DNA of 64,000 bases, taken from the NCBI GenBank assembly GCA_964059195.1, contig CAXKWD010000006.1, positions 68,837,073 to 68,901,072 of the forward strand. The letters run 5' to 3'. The stretch's first letter is position 1; each line of letters starts with the position of its first letter. The translations under genes and the position numbers were made by a program. Below are positions 54,197 through 64,000 of this stretch, piece after piece. This DNA comes from Ectobius pallidus (Eukaryota; Arthropoda; Insecta; Blattodea; Ectobiidae). The notes beneath the pieces are model-generated. The model had not been told where the DNA came from and made no database searches. It saw nothing but the letters and a program-made list of their open reading frames with translations.

Positions 54197-55375
54197 TTCA
54201 GTGAATATTTCAGAAAATTTCCCCAATTTTATTTTAACCAACATGCTCCTTGGAACCCAATACAACGCAACAGATATTGTAAGAATTTAGAAAGTTTATT
54301 CAAAGAGAACAAAATCCCATACATCCCCTCTTCTATCGAAAACGACATTATTGTCAGTTACCATGAAAATCTAGCCCACAGTGGAACAGAAAAAATGATC
54401 GATTCCATTAGCGAGCATTTTTATATCAAACAACTTGGTAGAAAAATTAGACTTTTCCTGAAAACATGCCATCTATGTCAAGTAGGCAAAAGTAAAAACA
54501 CCGCCTACGAAGTTTCAGTCAATTCTATCGAAGCTACCAAGCCTAACCAATTGATTTGTGGTGACATTTTAGGTCCTTTGGTGCGGAGTAACTTCGGTTG
54601 CCAGTTCATCTTTGTTATGGTGGACACATTTTCTAAGCTAGTTGCCTTATATCCCCTCCGTAATTTATCTACGAGTATTTGCTTGAAAAAGGTAGAGGAA
54701 TACGTGAACATTTATGGCAGCGTTGAATCTTTTCTTACGGATAATGCCAGTATCTATTCTAGCCCCAAATGGAACTCAGGACTGTCAAAACTAAATATAA
54801 AGACCTTACACTGCTCAGCTTATAATCCATCAGGCAACATATCAGAAAGATATATTAAACAAGTAATTTCATACCTCCGACTGTTAACTCATAGACAACA
54901 CAAAAATTGGTTCAAGTACATAAAGCCCATTCAGGCTATTCTCAATGAAACGCCACACCATGTCACTAAAGAAATCCCGTTGCAAGTCGTAACACACTGT
55001 AAAATAGACCCTCTCTTCAAGAACACCCCTCCTGTGTTACCGACATGCCATAGATCAGATCTTGACATCTGCAATTCCATTCTCAAACGCCTTCAGAGCA
55101 GGTGGCTTAAGAGAAAGCAGAAGCCCAGACGCATCCGCAAAAAGTGGAATCCCGCTCCTGGAGATTACGTACTTTTAAAGGCACATGTAATTTCTAGCAC
55201 ACTTCACAGTCGCCAGAAAAAATTCAGCCTCCCTTTTAAAGGCCCCTACCGTGTCAATGCAAAGTTTGGAACTGACACCTTCCAACTAACCAACATCAAA
55301 AACCCCAAGAAAATCCTTGGCAAGTACAGGAAACACTTGCTAAAGCCTTATCATGTAATGGCCCACAGACCATAA
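54197..55375 (+). CDS. integrase of the LTR element
   Basis: It is open from 54197. The first ATG (54395) falls after the start of the zinc domain, so initiation there would lose the histidines. The HHCC finger is complete ('SYHENLAHSG', then 'CHLCQVG'). Catalytic residues are Asp in 'ICGDILGP', Asp in 'FLTDNASIY' and Glu in 'GNISERYIKQ'. A GPY-type C-terminal domain follows ('FKGPYRVNAKFGTDTFQL'). The frame is intact, in contrast to the missing RT. How it is expressed (splicing, readthrough) is not visible. Confidence 0.85.
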   Translation, partial: FSEYFRKFPQFYFNQHAPWNPIQRNRYCKNLESLFKENKIPYIPSSIENDIIVSYHENLAHSGTEKMIDSISEHFYIKQLGRKIRLFLKTCHLCQVGKSKNTAYEVSVNSIEATKPNQLICGDILGPLVRSNFGCQFIFVMVDTFSKLVALYPLRNLSTSICLKKVEEYVNIYGSVESFLTDNASIYSSPKWNSGLSKLNIKTLHCSAYNPSGNISERYIKQVISYLRLLTHRQHKNWFKYIKPIQAILNETPHHVTKEIPLQVVTHCKIDPLFKNTPPVLPTCHRSDLDICNSILKRLQSRWLKRKQKPRRIRKKWNPAPGDYVLLKAHVISSTLHSRQKKFSLPFKGPYRVNAKFGTDTFQLTNIKNPKKILGKYRKHLLKPYHVMAHRP

Positions 55376-57062
55376 GACAGCAGAAAGTTTAAAGCAGAAG
55401 GAGAAGTAAAAAGGATTATCGACCAGGACTCAGGAAAACGTTTTATCAGACTGACATTGTAAAATAATTAGAGTGATTCATACTTCTCAAATTAATGTTT
55501 TACCTGACGTTATATATAACGAATGTGATACTTACAAGGTAGAGTGTAATTAGCCTCCCCGTGGTTGTTGCAAAGACTATGATGAGATGATTCTTATTCT
55601 ATAAAATAGGGTGAGACATCACAACAGCCATGCCACTAGAGAAATAAGTGCAAGAAATAAGTTTATTGCCAATTTTTAGTGAACCTCTGTATATATGTAA
55701 TTTTAAGATAGGCCACTCCCTTTATTTATTCAACTGAAGAGTTAAAACATTCATTTGACAAAGGTAATCACACTATTATTTGAAGTAGTAAATAAGTAAA
55801 CATTGAAATTTCGACATATTTGAATTTTATTGGAGTAGTACACAGAGTAAGAATAACTAAATTTTGTTAATTTTTCAAAAAGAAAAATTATTTTTCATAA
55901 ACAATATGGACAGGAAATAACCCTCTCCCTACACTAATTAAGTAGAATTGTATAGCAAAAGTGAAGTAAAAGAATGATCAGAGTTAAGCAAGAATTTGAA
56001 AGTGAAATAGTTATTGAGAAATATGTGTGTTAACAAATAAGAATCTTGAAGGTAAAACAATGAGGAATATAACAAAAGGTAAGAAATAAATGTATGATAA
56101 ACAAAATGAGTGAATAATTAAGATGGTACAATATATATCTACGAAGAAAATATGAAGTAATGATGGTTATGAAGTGAGAAATATGAGAATAAATGAGGAA
56201 ATATGATAACGAGTATAAAAAGTAATATGAAAGAAAAGAATGATAATGAGTATTGAGATTAATAAAGAAATTGTGAAGGTAAGACATAAAAGATGATTTA
56301 TGAGGTTAGAATAATGGAAACAAGGTAAAAGAATATTGAAAGAATGAAAAGGAACATTAAGAAATGATTATTAATGAGGTAAATAGATAAAAAGGAGTAG
56401 GAAGAAAACATGTGTAATCTGAATATAATATCAGTGTATTAAGTAGACCAATGAGGAAGATTAGCGTACTCCAACGTTTGACATCAACAATATATGGATT
56501 ATCATCAAAAATCAGCGTTATGCAAGAAGCTATTGAAATTAATATTAATATCAAGAAATTCGAGTGTATTTTATAATTTTATTTGTGTATAAAGTATAAT
56601 TATGATTTTGTTTTACTAGTTAATCAAATGGACTATGAACTCAGCAAAATGTGTACTACGACCAAGAAGAAAAGTGACCAATTCAAGGTAAAATTATGTT
56701 AAAAGTGTATTTTATTGATTATGAATTTATTTGTGTATGTGTAATTACGGCAGAATTAATCAAAAGTATAGATGATGTAAGGATCTAAATTTTTCGAGAA
56801 CAGATATTGAAAACAAAGACAATTGATCGAAACGCTAATATCAAAGTAAAACACAATAGAGAAAACCCACGAAATGATTCGAAGTGACGACGGAGGATTA
56901 TTTTAGGGAATCGAAAAATTAAATTTCCATATTTCATTCAAAACTAAACACCGCCACTCTTCAAATTCCAGATTGGGTATTATAATGATCATAAAATCCC
57001 GCTCTTATTGATGCTGCAGCTCAATTCCTCGCGTGAGTTTTTTAATCATTATGCGGACATCT
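55376..57062. other. LTR-element 3' non-coding region
   Basis: 1.7 kb without a supported gene, A-rich on the plus strand with many GAAATATGA-type words. It ends AATCATTATGCGGACATC directly before the 3' LTR, which is not purine-rich. Confidence 0.6.
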
Positions 57063-58573
57063 TGTAACCGTACTTTGTACTCAACACAGACGACAATCTC
57101 ATATATAGCCCCTGTACGATTGACAATACGCACCCTACTGTTTATACTTCCACACATAACACCTAACTTCAAACATTCATTCCCCATATAACACCTAACT
57201 TCAAACATTAATTACTCCATTAAGGAAAAAGCGACAAGGAAACCAATTACACCCATCAATAGCCAATAACAACCCCTACAGTTTGATATATTACACATAA
57301 CTTTGTATTAACCCGTTCCATCATTTTAATATAAAAACCTTAATAACTCTTTTCATTTTTATCACACCCACTACAAATTAATACCATTGGAAGCCCCGTA
57401 AAATAGCCCATCAGGATTAAATAACCAGAACTATGATAACTTTCAGTTATCAGAGTTATTGATAAAAACATAAACCTAGTACCGCCTACTTCCTCTTGAG
57501 CCGCCTGGCTGGCGCCTAGCAAACTTTGACATCTCAAGTAATTAATGACCGATGCAACTTGCCTGTTTCAACGACGAAAAACGGAATATATTTCAAATTG
57601 GATAGCAGAAGAAACTACCTTACCCCAATCAGAGAAGACTTAGACACGGACACAACCAATTGGAACTACTTACCCCCACTACCCCTTACAAAGATATTAG
57701 CAGAAAGCACGGACATCTCGTCATCTATTGATCACACGACAGCGTAGACTAAAGAACTTCAAGACACACTTCAGACAAAAGACCACGTGAAACATTATTA
57801 AACTCAAGTAACTTTGCAATATATTGATATTTAACCATTATAATCCGCGCGATATAAATAGAAGTTATTAGCAGCGTCGAAGCGCGTAATTTATATTATT
57901 TAGTAAAGACATTGATTTTATTATTACGAAACATTAATTGTGAACGTAAGATTGAACATTATTATCCGCGCGATACAAATAGAAACTACGAGAGAGTAAA
58001 TGCGAAAGTAAATAGAAGTGTTCAACGGCGCGTACAAGTGAAGTAATTATTATTACAATTTAGCAAGTTACAAAGTGTTACTTACGAACTTTAACGACGT
58101 ACTAAATACTACTAAATATCAGAACTTACATCATCTAATAGAACTAAATCGATTAATTCAGCATTGCAGAAAATACTAAACTTTGAAAAATATATATATA
58201 AATTTGAAAAGAACGACTCAATTTTTAGTTACCATTATTCCTGACACCGCCTTTTGACTGTTATCTCGATTTTCTCTAGCCACTTCCCTAGATAAGAGTT
58301 TTCTAGCTTACAACTACCCCTGAGTACTACGCCCGGCACCCCTTATTTTAATCAGAACTCCAGAACTACTATACATCTAAGAATCCCACCTACAGTTATA
58401 AATCAACTCCACCCCAGTACGGTTATAAATGACGTCCAATCTTGTGGCCTAATTAAAGAACTGTTATAAATGGTCTCCCAACTTGGCGCCTACGAATCTT
58501 CATAACCCCAGTACGGTTATAAATAGCTACCCAACTGAGTGGCAAATCTTCAGGAGAGCTACGAACGGTTATA
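57063..58573 (+). repeat. 3' LTR (1,511 bp)
   Basis: Direct copy of the 5' LTR, followed by GGGT and the rest of the SINE. Confidence 0.95.
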
Positions 58574-58965
58574 GGGTTCGATTACTGGTCGGGACAAGTT
58601 ACCTAGGTGAGGTTTTTCCGGGGTTTTCCTTCACCTGTGAGACAAATGTCACGGTCCCCGGATATCATCTGGCCGTCAATATCATCTTCATCCCCATCCT
58701 CACCTTGTTCTGAGAGTGTGTGTGTGTGTGTGTGTGTGAGTGGTGTGTCTCGTCCTGTGTGTTCGTGTTGTCTCGGAGGTGACCCCGGCATTGGGCTGAT
58801 CACTCATCCACGGAGGCCCTCCATGTCCTTGTCTGGTCAAAAAAGTATGTATGTGATCCAAAGATAATCCCTCTCCCGTAAGGTCGCGGCCCTGTAAGGT
58901 CCGGGCGGCTTGGGTCGCTTAAATCCTAAAAGGGAGAGGTAAAACTACGATAAAGAAAACAAGAA
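58574..58965 (+). mobile_element. SINE body and tail, other half of the split SINE
   Basis: It carries the same body as 1250-1640 (CAAGTTACCTAGGTGAGG ... CCCTCTCCCGTAAGGTCGCGG). It has a (GT)n expansion at about 58717-58738 and ends in an A-rich tail before AGTTATGT. It is joined to 49579-49633 in the pre-insertion state. Confidence 0.88.
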
Positions 58966-58973
58966 AGTTATGT

Positions 58974-60054
58974 CATGGTATTCATATTTTTCTGTTCACT
59001 TTAATTCATAGTTTCATTTGTGACTGATAACTACTTTAAAGTTCAGTCTAAGAAACATCCGGACCATTAGGGTGAATGTATGAGTCTAATCGAGCCCGTC
59101 TATAACGATATGAGTTTGTATGATAGCGAACATTCTAATTCATGGTCTGTAGCTCAGACGTCGGCAACCAACGGTGCCTGTACGCCTACCAGAAATGGCA
59201 AATGGAACGATTTCCACTGTACTAAGAACAATAGCCCTCGCATAAAAAAAGAAATCCAAGATTCGCTCTTCATCAGTTAAAACGGCCATCTTCTTATACA
59301 TACAACGTTTTTAATTACTCCAAGGATCGTTCATACAAAATTAACAGAAAATCGAATTACGCGTTTGGTCGAAAGCCTAATTTAGTCCAGGCAAAGAAAG
59401 AAAATAGAAAAAAATAAATCGTGTAGTTTTGAAATTCGGCTGAGTTTCGGAGGGAAAGTCCTGAACAACACACAAAAAATCCCCGAAGGTGAGGGGTCAG
59501 CGAGGAGCAGGTCCCTTTTATTGGATTTTCGGTTATATGTAAATAGCAATGCATCGTAGAGGAAAAGTTACTCTATACAAAATTTAAGCTGAAAACATTT
59601 CCTACAGGTTTGCTCATTTACATTTTTGTCTATTCCCGATAGCTTTCGAAATATCCGCCAGCGAAAATAGAAGATTTTCGAAAAAAATCTCTTTTGCCTC
59701 TCGCTTTACGATACTTCGCCTTCTAGCACTTCAGCCCTTAGATATACAGCAATGCCCTCATAAAAAGTTGTAGACCAATAAATTCCCTTTAAAATGACTA
59801 GTCATTTGTTATTTTTTCTTCACATGTTCAAAAGTTATAACAATTTTAATTTTCAGTGAAATTTCGAGATTTCGGAAGAAAACTGGCCATCACACTTTCT
59901 CTATTTTTAGAGGTTATATCTTTGTATATAAGCTGTATATTGAGTATTTACATCGTGAAACGAGTGGAGAAATATTACACAACCATTAAAGTTGCATTTG
60001 TTAAAAATCCCATCACGGTACAAGCACAGTACATACATGTAATGGACAATACGT

Positions 60055-60056
<2 letters not shown>
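58974..60056. other. intergenic DNA with one dispersed-repeat copy
   Basis: 59380-59520 (TTTAGTCCAGGCAA ... TCCTGAACAACACACAAAA.TCCCC) is a diverged copy of 63697-63840 on the far side of the LINE. The short frames at 59080-59280 and 59856-60059 show no domain. Confidence 0.5.

Positions 60057-60126
<70 letters not shown>
60057..60126. repeat. (ATT)n tail of the LINE, ~70 bp
   Basis: A perfect (TAA)n run on the plus strand, i.e. (ATT)n on the minus strand, directly downstream of the RT stop (about 60 bp). Such microsatellite 3' tails are common in several non-LTR clades. Confidence 0.85.
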
Positions 60127-60183
60127 CGTCTGTTTGAGCATAAAGCCATAAGACTTGTCACTATATCTAAGATTAAATATAAA

Positions 60184-62154
60184 TCATACATTACCCACAT
60201 TTACTTCATTAATACTGTATGGACACAATTGAATTAAAATCTTTCTGACACGTCTTTTAAAAACTTTCAGGTCATTAATGGCTCTAATGCTAACAGGCAG
60301 ATTATTGTACATCTTCAAACCATACACCATGATGGATTTATTGAAACTGTTTAAATTATGTTGTGGAATACTAAACTTATTTCTATTTCGAGTATTGTAG
60401 GAATGAAAATCACTATTGCAACTAAATTCATTTCTATGAATGTGGACAAATTCTAATAGTTTGAAGACGTACAACCCATAGACTGTAAGTATCCTAAAAT
60501 GTATGAAATAGTCTCTACATGAGGTACGATTGTCAATACCCGCCATGCATCTGGCAATTCGCTTCTGTGCAATAAGAACATCATTCAACATAGTAGATGA
60601 ACCCCAGTAACAGATACCATATGTTAGCCTTGACTCGGCTTGAGCAAAGTAAAAAGATAAAATCATATTGCTACTAACATAGTATCTTAAAATTCTAACT
60701 TGATAACAGACAGAATGTAAAGTACGGACAAGTTCTAAACAGTGTGGGCGCCAGTTCAAATGTTCATCAAATGTTATTCCCAGAAATTTAGTTGCCTGAA
60801 CACTAAGAATGTCATGATTATTAATGCTTAAATTTAAATTATTTATTGATTTGTTTTGTATGTTGTGAAATTTCATATAACAAGTTTTATTTATGTTTAA
60901 ATATAACATATTAATATTAAACCATTTCTGGAGATTATCAAGCAGTGCATTACAGTCTGTCTGTAACCCTTGAGCATTCTGAGCATCAACAACAACCGTT
61001 GTGTCATCGGCATACATTGTAATAAAATAATCTTTCAAGTGATTAGGCAAGTCATTAACATAAAATAGAAATAGAATGGGTCCCAGAATAGATCCCTGGG
61101 GAACACCTACTTTGACATCCAGAGAGTTTGATTTGTACAGCCTCTTACAATTATTAATCTTATACATCACTTCAACATACTGAAGCCTGTTACTTAGGTA
61201 TGAAGAAAACCAGTCCAAAATAACGCCACGAATGCCAGATTTCTCAAGTTTAGAGAGAAGTATACTATGATTAACACAGTCAAATGCCCTGCTAAGATCA
61301 CAAAAGATCCCAACAGGACACCTACCCGCATCTAGTGATAATAAAACCTTATTAAAGACAGAATAAATTGCTGTACTAGTTGATTTTGATGGTCTAAACC
61401 CATGTTGATTTACATCCAAAATATCATGTTTGTCGATAAACTTGAGAAGCCTGGTCAACATACAATATTCAAAAATTTTAGCTAGACTATTACACATGGC
61501 TATAGGCCTATAATTTTTCACATTGTTTTTATCATGCTTTTTAAATACAGGAATAATTTTATTTAACTTCAGTTCACTTGGAAAGACACTACAGCGAAAC
61601 GATTCATTTATAAGATAAGTAAGAGGCTTTATAATGATATTTTTACATTCAATTAGAAGCATGGCAGGAAAATCATCAGGGCCAGAGGACATCTTATGTT
61701 TTAGTTTCTTATTTATGATATCCAGTACCTCACATTCTGTAAATTCGTGCAAGTAAATAGACTGAGTAACTTGTTTAATATGATTAATTGTTGAATTATG
61801 GTTTGAGGGATCAAAATTTGAAATTATTTTCTCTGGAGCTTCTTTAAAAAATACATTAAAAGATTCAACTACTTCCTGAGGATCGTCAATTATACCAAGT
61901 TCATTTTTGAGCGTTATGTTAACATGTTCCTCGTCGGGTTTTGTAAGTTGATGAATAATTTTCCATGCCATCTTGCCTTTGTTAGTTGCATCATTTAAAA
62001 TACTTTCATAATATCTCTTTTTTGTATCCTTTACAAGTCTTTTATGATTACGCTTAGATTCCTTATACCTATCATTAAGCTCAGGATAAAGTTTACACAA
62101 AAAATACATATCTTTCAAACGTGAACTTGAGCATTTGATTTCATTGTTACCCAC
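60184..62154 (-). pseudogene. LINE ORF2, reverse transcriptase part
   Basis: 656 aa with RT blocks in order: 'SSGPDDFPAMLL', 'NYRPIAMCNSLAKIFE', 'HGFRPSKSTSTAIYS', 'FCDLSRAFDCVNH', 'VGVPQGSILGPILFLFYVNDL', 'MYADDTTVVV' (catalytic YADD), then 'KFLGITFDEHLNW' and the C-terminal 'HSYNTRNR' and 'YNNLPVSI'. The frame is open throughout but separated from the endonuclease by a one-base break, so ORF2 as a whole is not translatable without a shift. The nominal start has no role. Confidence 0.88.
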
Positions 62155-63092
62155 GATTTATTATTCTTTCTATATTTAAATTTAACTAATGGGAAACAGA
62201 CGTTAAAGTATAACAACAGTGTCTGATAGAAATATCTAAACTTCTCATTAAAATCATAGCAATCATACACACCTATCCAATCCTCGTACGATAGCATAGA
62301 TAGGAAGCATTCAGTATTGTAAGAATTAAAAATCCTCTTGATATAAGAGTAACATTCATTAATTTTAATTTCATTGTCAAATTCCAATAAAACAGTACGA
62401 TGATCGGAAAGTGTATTGTCAAACACACAGCAAGTAACTTGAACAAGACTGTTCATGAAAATATTATCAAGTGTCGTGACCGATGAACCGTAAACACGTG
62501 TGGGCCACTTGACTTTATGCTCCAATCCAAATACAGACAATAAATTACTAAAATCTAAAAAAATACTGGAAGAGCTATAAGAATCAATATTAAAATCTCC
62601 ACATAAGATTAAATTGAGATTGGATGAGTACACAAAGTTTAAAACATTATATATACCCTTTAAAAATACATTAATATTACCTGAGGGTGAACGGTAACAA
62701 CATAGGATTACAAACATAGAGTTGTTTACCTTGGTTTTCAGTCCACATATTTCGAAATCCTTTTCGAAACAAAATTCATTAAGATTTATGTTACAGGCCT
62801 CTACCCCTACTTTACACCACAAGCCTACTCCCCCATGTATATATCTATTACGACAATAGAAGCTTGTCAAATTAAAACTTTTAAATATAAAAGAATGAAT
62901 GGAATACATATTAGCCCATATTTCTGTAAAACACAAATATTTTAAGCTGTCGTAATTGTTTAAATATTCAATTTCTATCTCGTTCATTTTACTCTCAGTA
63001 AGACCTTGAACATTCAGCAATAATAGGCCCGGATTATAAATTAACCCTGTGGAGGAATCTTTTCGCGTGCACGAAAAAACTTCCCAATACAC
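62115..63092 (-). pseudogene. LINE ORF2, endonuclease part
   Basis: The AP-endonuclease motifs are in order: 'LLLLNVQGL', 'CFTEIWAN', 'ILCCYRSPSGN', 'LILCGDFNIDSYS', 'TTLDNIFM' and 'TLSDHRTVLL'. The N-terminal ~18 codons of this frame overlap the end of ORF1, so the true ORF2 start is probably near residue 18 ('YNPGLLLLN'). The frame is lost at about 62147, 40 bp before the stop. Confidence 0.85.
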
Positions 63093-63627
63093 GTGCCCTC
63101 AGGCCATAGAGATGCATCCATGGCTTTCTTAAAGTTACTCTCATACACAGAAACCTTAAAGGATGAGTAGAGGTGTGAGTTAACTGTTCACACACAATTT
63201 CTGGAAAACTTGGTATCAGAAAGTTCTTCATATCATCAACTGTAGTTTCTGGGTGCAGCCTATACACGTGTAGATCCACAAACTTGGGTACGCTCTTTAT
63301 GGCACTAGAAGTCTTGTTATTCCCAACAACTTTCGTCTTACGTCGTACGACTTGCCATTCACTGTTAAACTGTTTAGTGTCTTTCTTGTCATTTCCAAGA
63401 ACAGTTTTAGAATCACTTGGGGTTACAAGGGGAATTTTCTTTACAGTTTCACTATACAGAGGCCTATTTGAGATCTTCTGGGCATTACCAGTTTCTTGAT
63501 TACCTGAGGAATGTGGATCATCCGACAAACCTTCCGAGTTAATTATTATTACCTCGTTTGAGTTGCTAGCTGTCTGATTTCTCAACATTTCTCCATCAAC
63601 AGCGTTAATATTCTTATTCTTGGCCAC
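63034..63627 (-). pseudogene. LINE ORF1
   Basis: It starts 'MAKNKNINAVDGEML' with a polar, probably disordered N-terminus. The segment 'VDLHVYRLHPETTVDDMKNFL' (about residues 115-135) is typical of ORF1 proteins of CR1/Jockey-like elements. The frame is broken near 63180. The expected end ('SLWPEGTCIG ... REKIPPQG') lies in a neighbouring frame and ends just upstream of ORF2. There is no CCHC knuckle. Confidence 0.75.
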
Positions 63628-63696
63628 AACAGTAGGCGTGTCGATGCTTTATTGCACTATTTTTAGCCACATCAGTAGGCGTGTCGATGCTTATCG

Positions 63697-63840
63697 TACT
63701 TAGTCCAGGCAACAAACGAAAAGTAGGGTGGAAAAAAACATATAATTCTGAAATTTGTCAGAGATGTTGAGGAAAGTGTCCTAAACAACATACTAAAAGT
63801 CCCCATGAGTGGGGGGCGAGCGGGGGGTGTGGAGCACGTT
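63697..63840. repeat. dispersed repeat, second copy, flanking the LINE
   Basis: TTAGTCCAGGCAA...GAAATT...GAGGAAAGTGTCCTAAACAACA aligns with 59380-59520 in the same orientation at perhaps 70% identity. The LINE lies between the two copies, but they are too diverged to be its target duplication. Confidence 0.5.
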
Positions 63841-64000
63841 TAAATGTCGTTTATCTCAGTTTTTCTTAAATATTAAAAAACTTTGGGTTCTAGCAAAAAA
63901 AACAGTTTATGCACAAAATTAAAATACATAAAATTTTCAAAAAAATTGATCTGAATCAATTTCTGTAGGATTTATAGTTCAAGAAATACAAGGAGATAAA
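63841..64000. other. window end, no gene seen
   Basis: AT-rich sequence, probably continuing the dispersed repeat. Confidence 0.4.

Larger units (their letters stand above)
49634..58573 (+). mobile_element. Gypsy-like LTR retrotransposon, 8,940 bp, lacking reverse transcriptase
   Basis: The two LTRs are 1,511 bp each. The element starts TGTAACCGT and ends ACGGTTATA, an imperfect inverted terminal pair. The 4-bp target duplication is GGGT (49630-49633 and 58574-58577). The internal region has gag (with one frame break), a basic Arg/Asn-rich nucleocapsid-like part and an integrase. Protease, RT and RNase H are absent: only about 460 bp of non-coding DNA lies between the nucleocapsid and integrase frames. 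With LTRs that look identical, it must have moved recently using enzymes from another element. No purine tract is evident just before the 3' LTR. Confidence 0.93.
60057..63650 (-). mobile_element. non-LTR retrotransposon (CR1/Jockey-like), nearly full length, frameshifted
   Basis: On the minus strand there are ORF1, an AP-type endonuclease and an RT, followed by an (ATT)n tail. One frame break is seen in ORF1 (about 63180) and one between endonuclease and RT (about 62147). Otherwise the domains are complete. The 5' boundary is uncertain, near 63650, where the block AGTAGGCGTGTCGATGCTT is repeated (about 63616 and 63675). Confidence 0.88.

Noticed and set aside
60184..63627. LINE as an active, fully coding element
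   Set aside because: One frame break in ORF1 and one between endonuclease and RT are visible, so this copy is inactive as read unless they are sequencing errors.
59380..63840. 59380-59520 and 63697-63840 as target duplications of the LINE
   Set aside because: They are ~140 bp, well diverged and spaced from the element ends. They are separate repeat copies.

Overview
The window looks like an AT-rich, repeat-dense stretch of an insect nuclear genome, probably hemimetabolous; a cockroach or termite is plausible but not proven. The grounds are tRNA-derived SINEs, a mariner relic, foldback and hAT-type MITEs, a Gypsy-like LTR element, a non-LTR retrotransposon, spliceosomal introns and frequent TAGGCCTA palindromes. 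I see no ordinary single-copy host gene. Nearly every supportable feature is a mobile element or a tandem repeat.

Layout. 1-25.5 kb is intergenic DNA with SINEs (1.2, 6.7, 9.0, 9.8 kb), a tRNA-like repeat (3.2 kb), a dead LINE fragment (2.7 kb), foldback/MITE elements (6.3, 13.0, 13.5, 19.0 kb), a fresh 3 x 242-bp tandem array (15.0-15.7 kb) and a cluster of GTGCCCGCG-headed repeats (22.8-25.0 kb). A mariner relic lies at 25.58-26.30 kb. From 26.46 to 45.16 kb there is a three-level nest. The outermost layer is a TIR element carrying a decayed gene. Its left arm holds a 257-bp hairpin MITE. Inside that MITE sits a 16,429-bp Maverick/Polinton (26946-43374) with a perfect 6-bp target duplication (TATATT). 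45.2-49.6 kb is gene-poor. At 49.63-58.57 kb an LTR element with two 1,511-bp LTRs of equal length splits a SINE. It has gag and integrase but no reverse transcriptase. 60.06-63.65 kb is a minus-strand non-LTR retrotransposon with frameshifts.

The Polinton is the centrepiece. All its genes are on the minus strand and open: protein-primed-type DNA polymerase B, a small Cys-rich protein, packaging ATPase, two small accessory proteins, chromodomain integrase, penton-like minor capsid, PW-like basic protein, major capsid, adenain-type protease, and a spliced gene of unknown function. Together they cover replication (PolB), integration (INT), capsid building (major and minor capsid), maturation (protease) and genome packaging (ATPase), so this copy looks recent and potentially functional as a virus-like element.

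Three features of it stand out. The last gene has no usable ATG in its long exon and is reconstructed as four exons with three phase-0 introns of 99-101 bp, made by tandem duplication of an exon-plus-intron cassette. Each TIR contains ten 28-bp repeats that combine a YY1-type core (AAGATGGCGGC) with an ETS-type core (ACTTCCGG), next to a 16-bp palindrome containing the ATF/CREB site TGACGTCA. Each TIR also carries a tRNA-like segment with a perfect Pol III B box.
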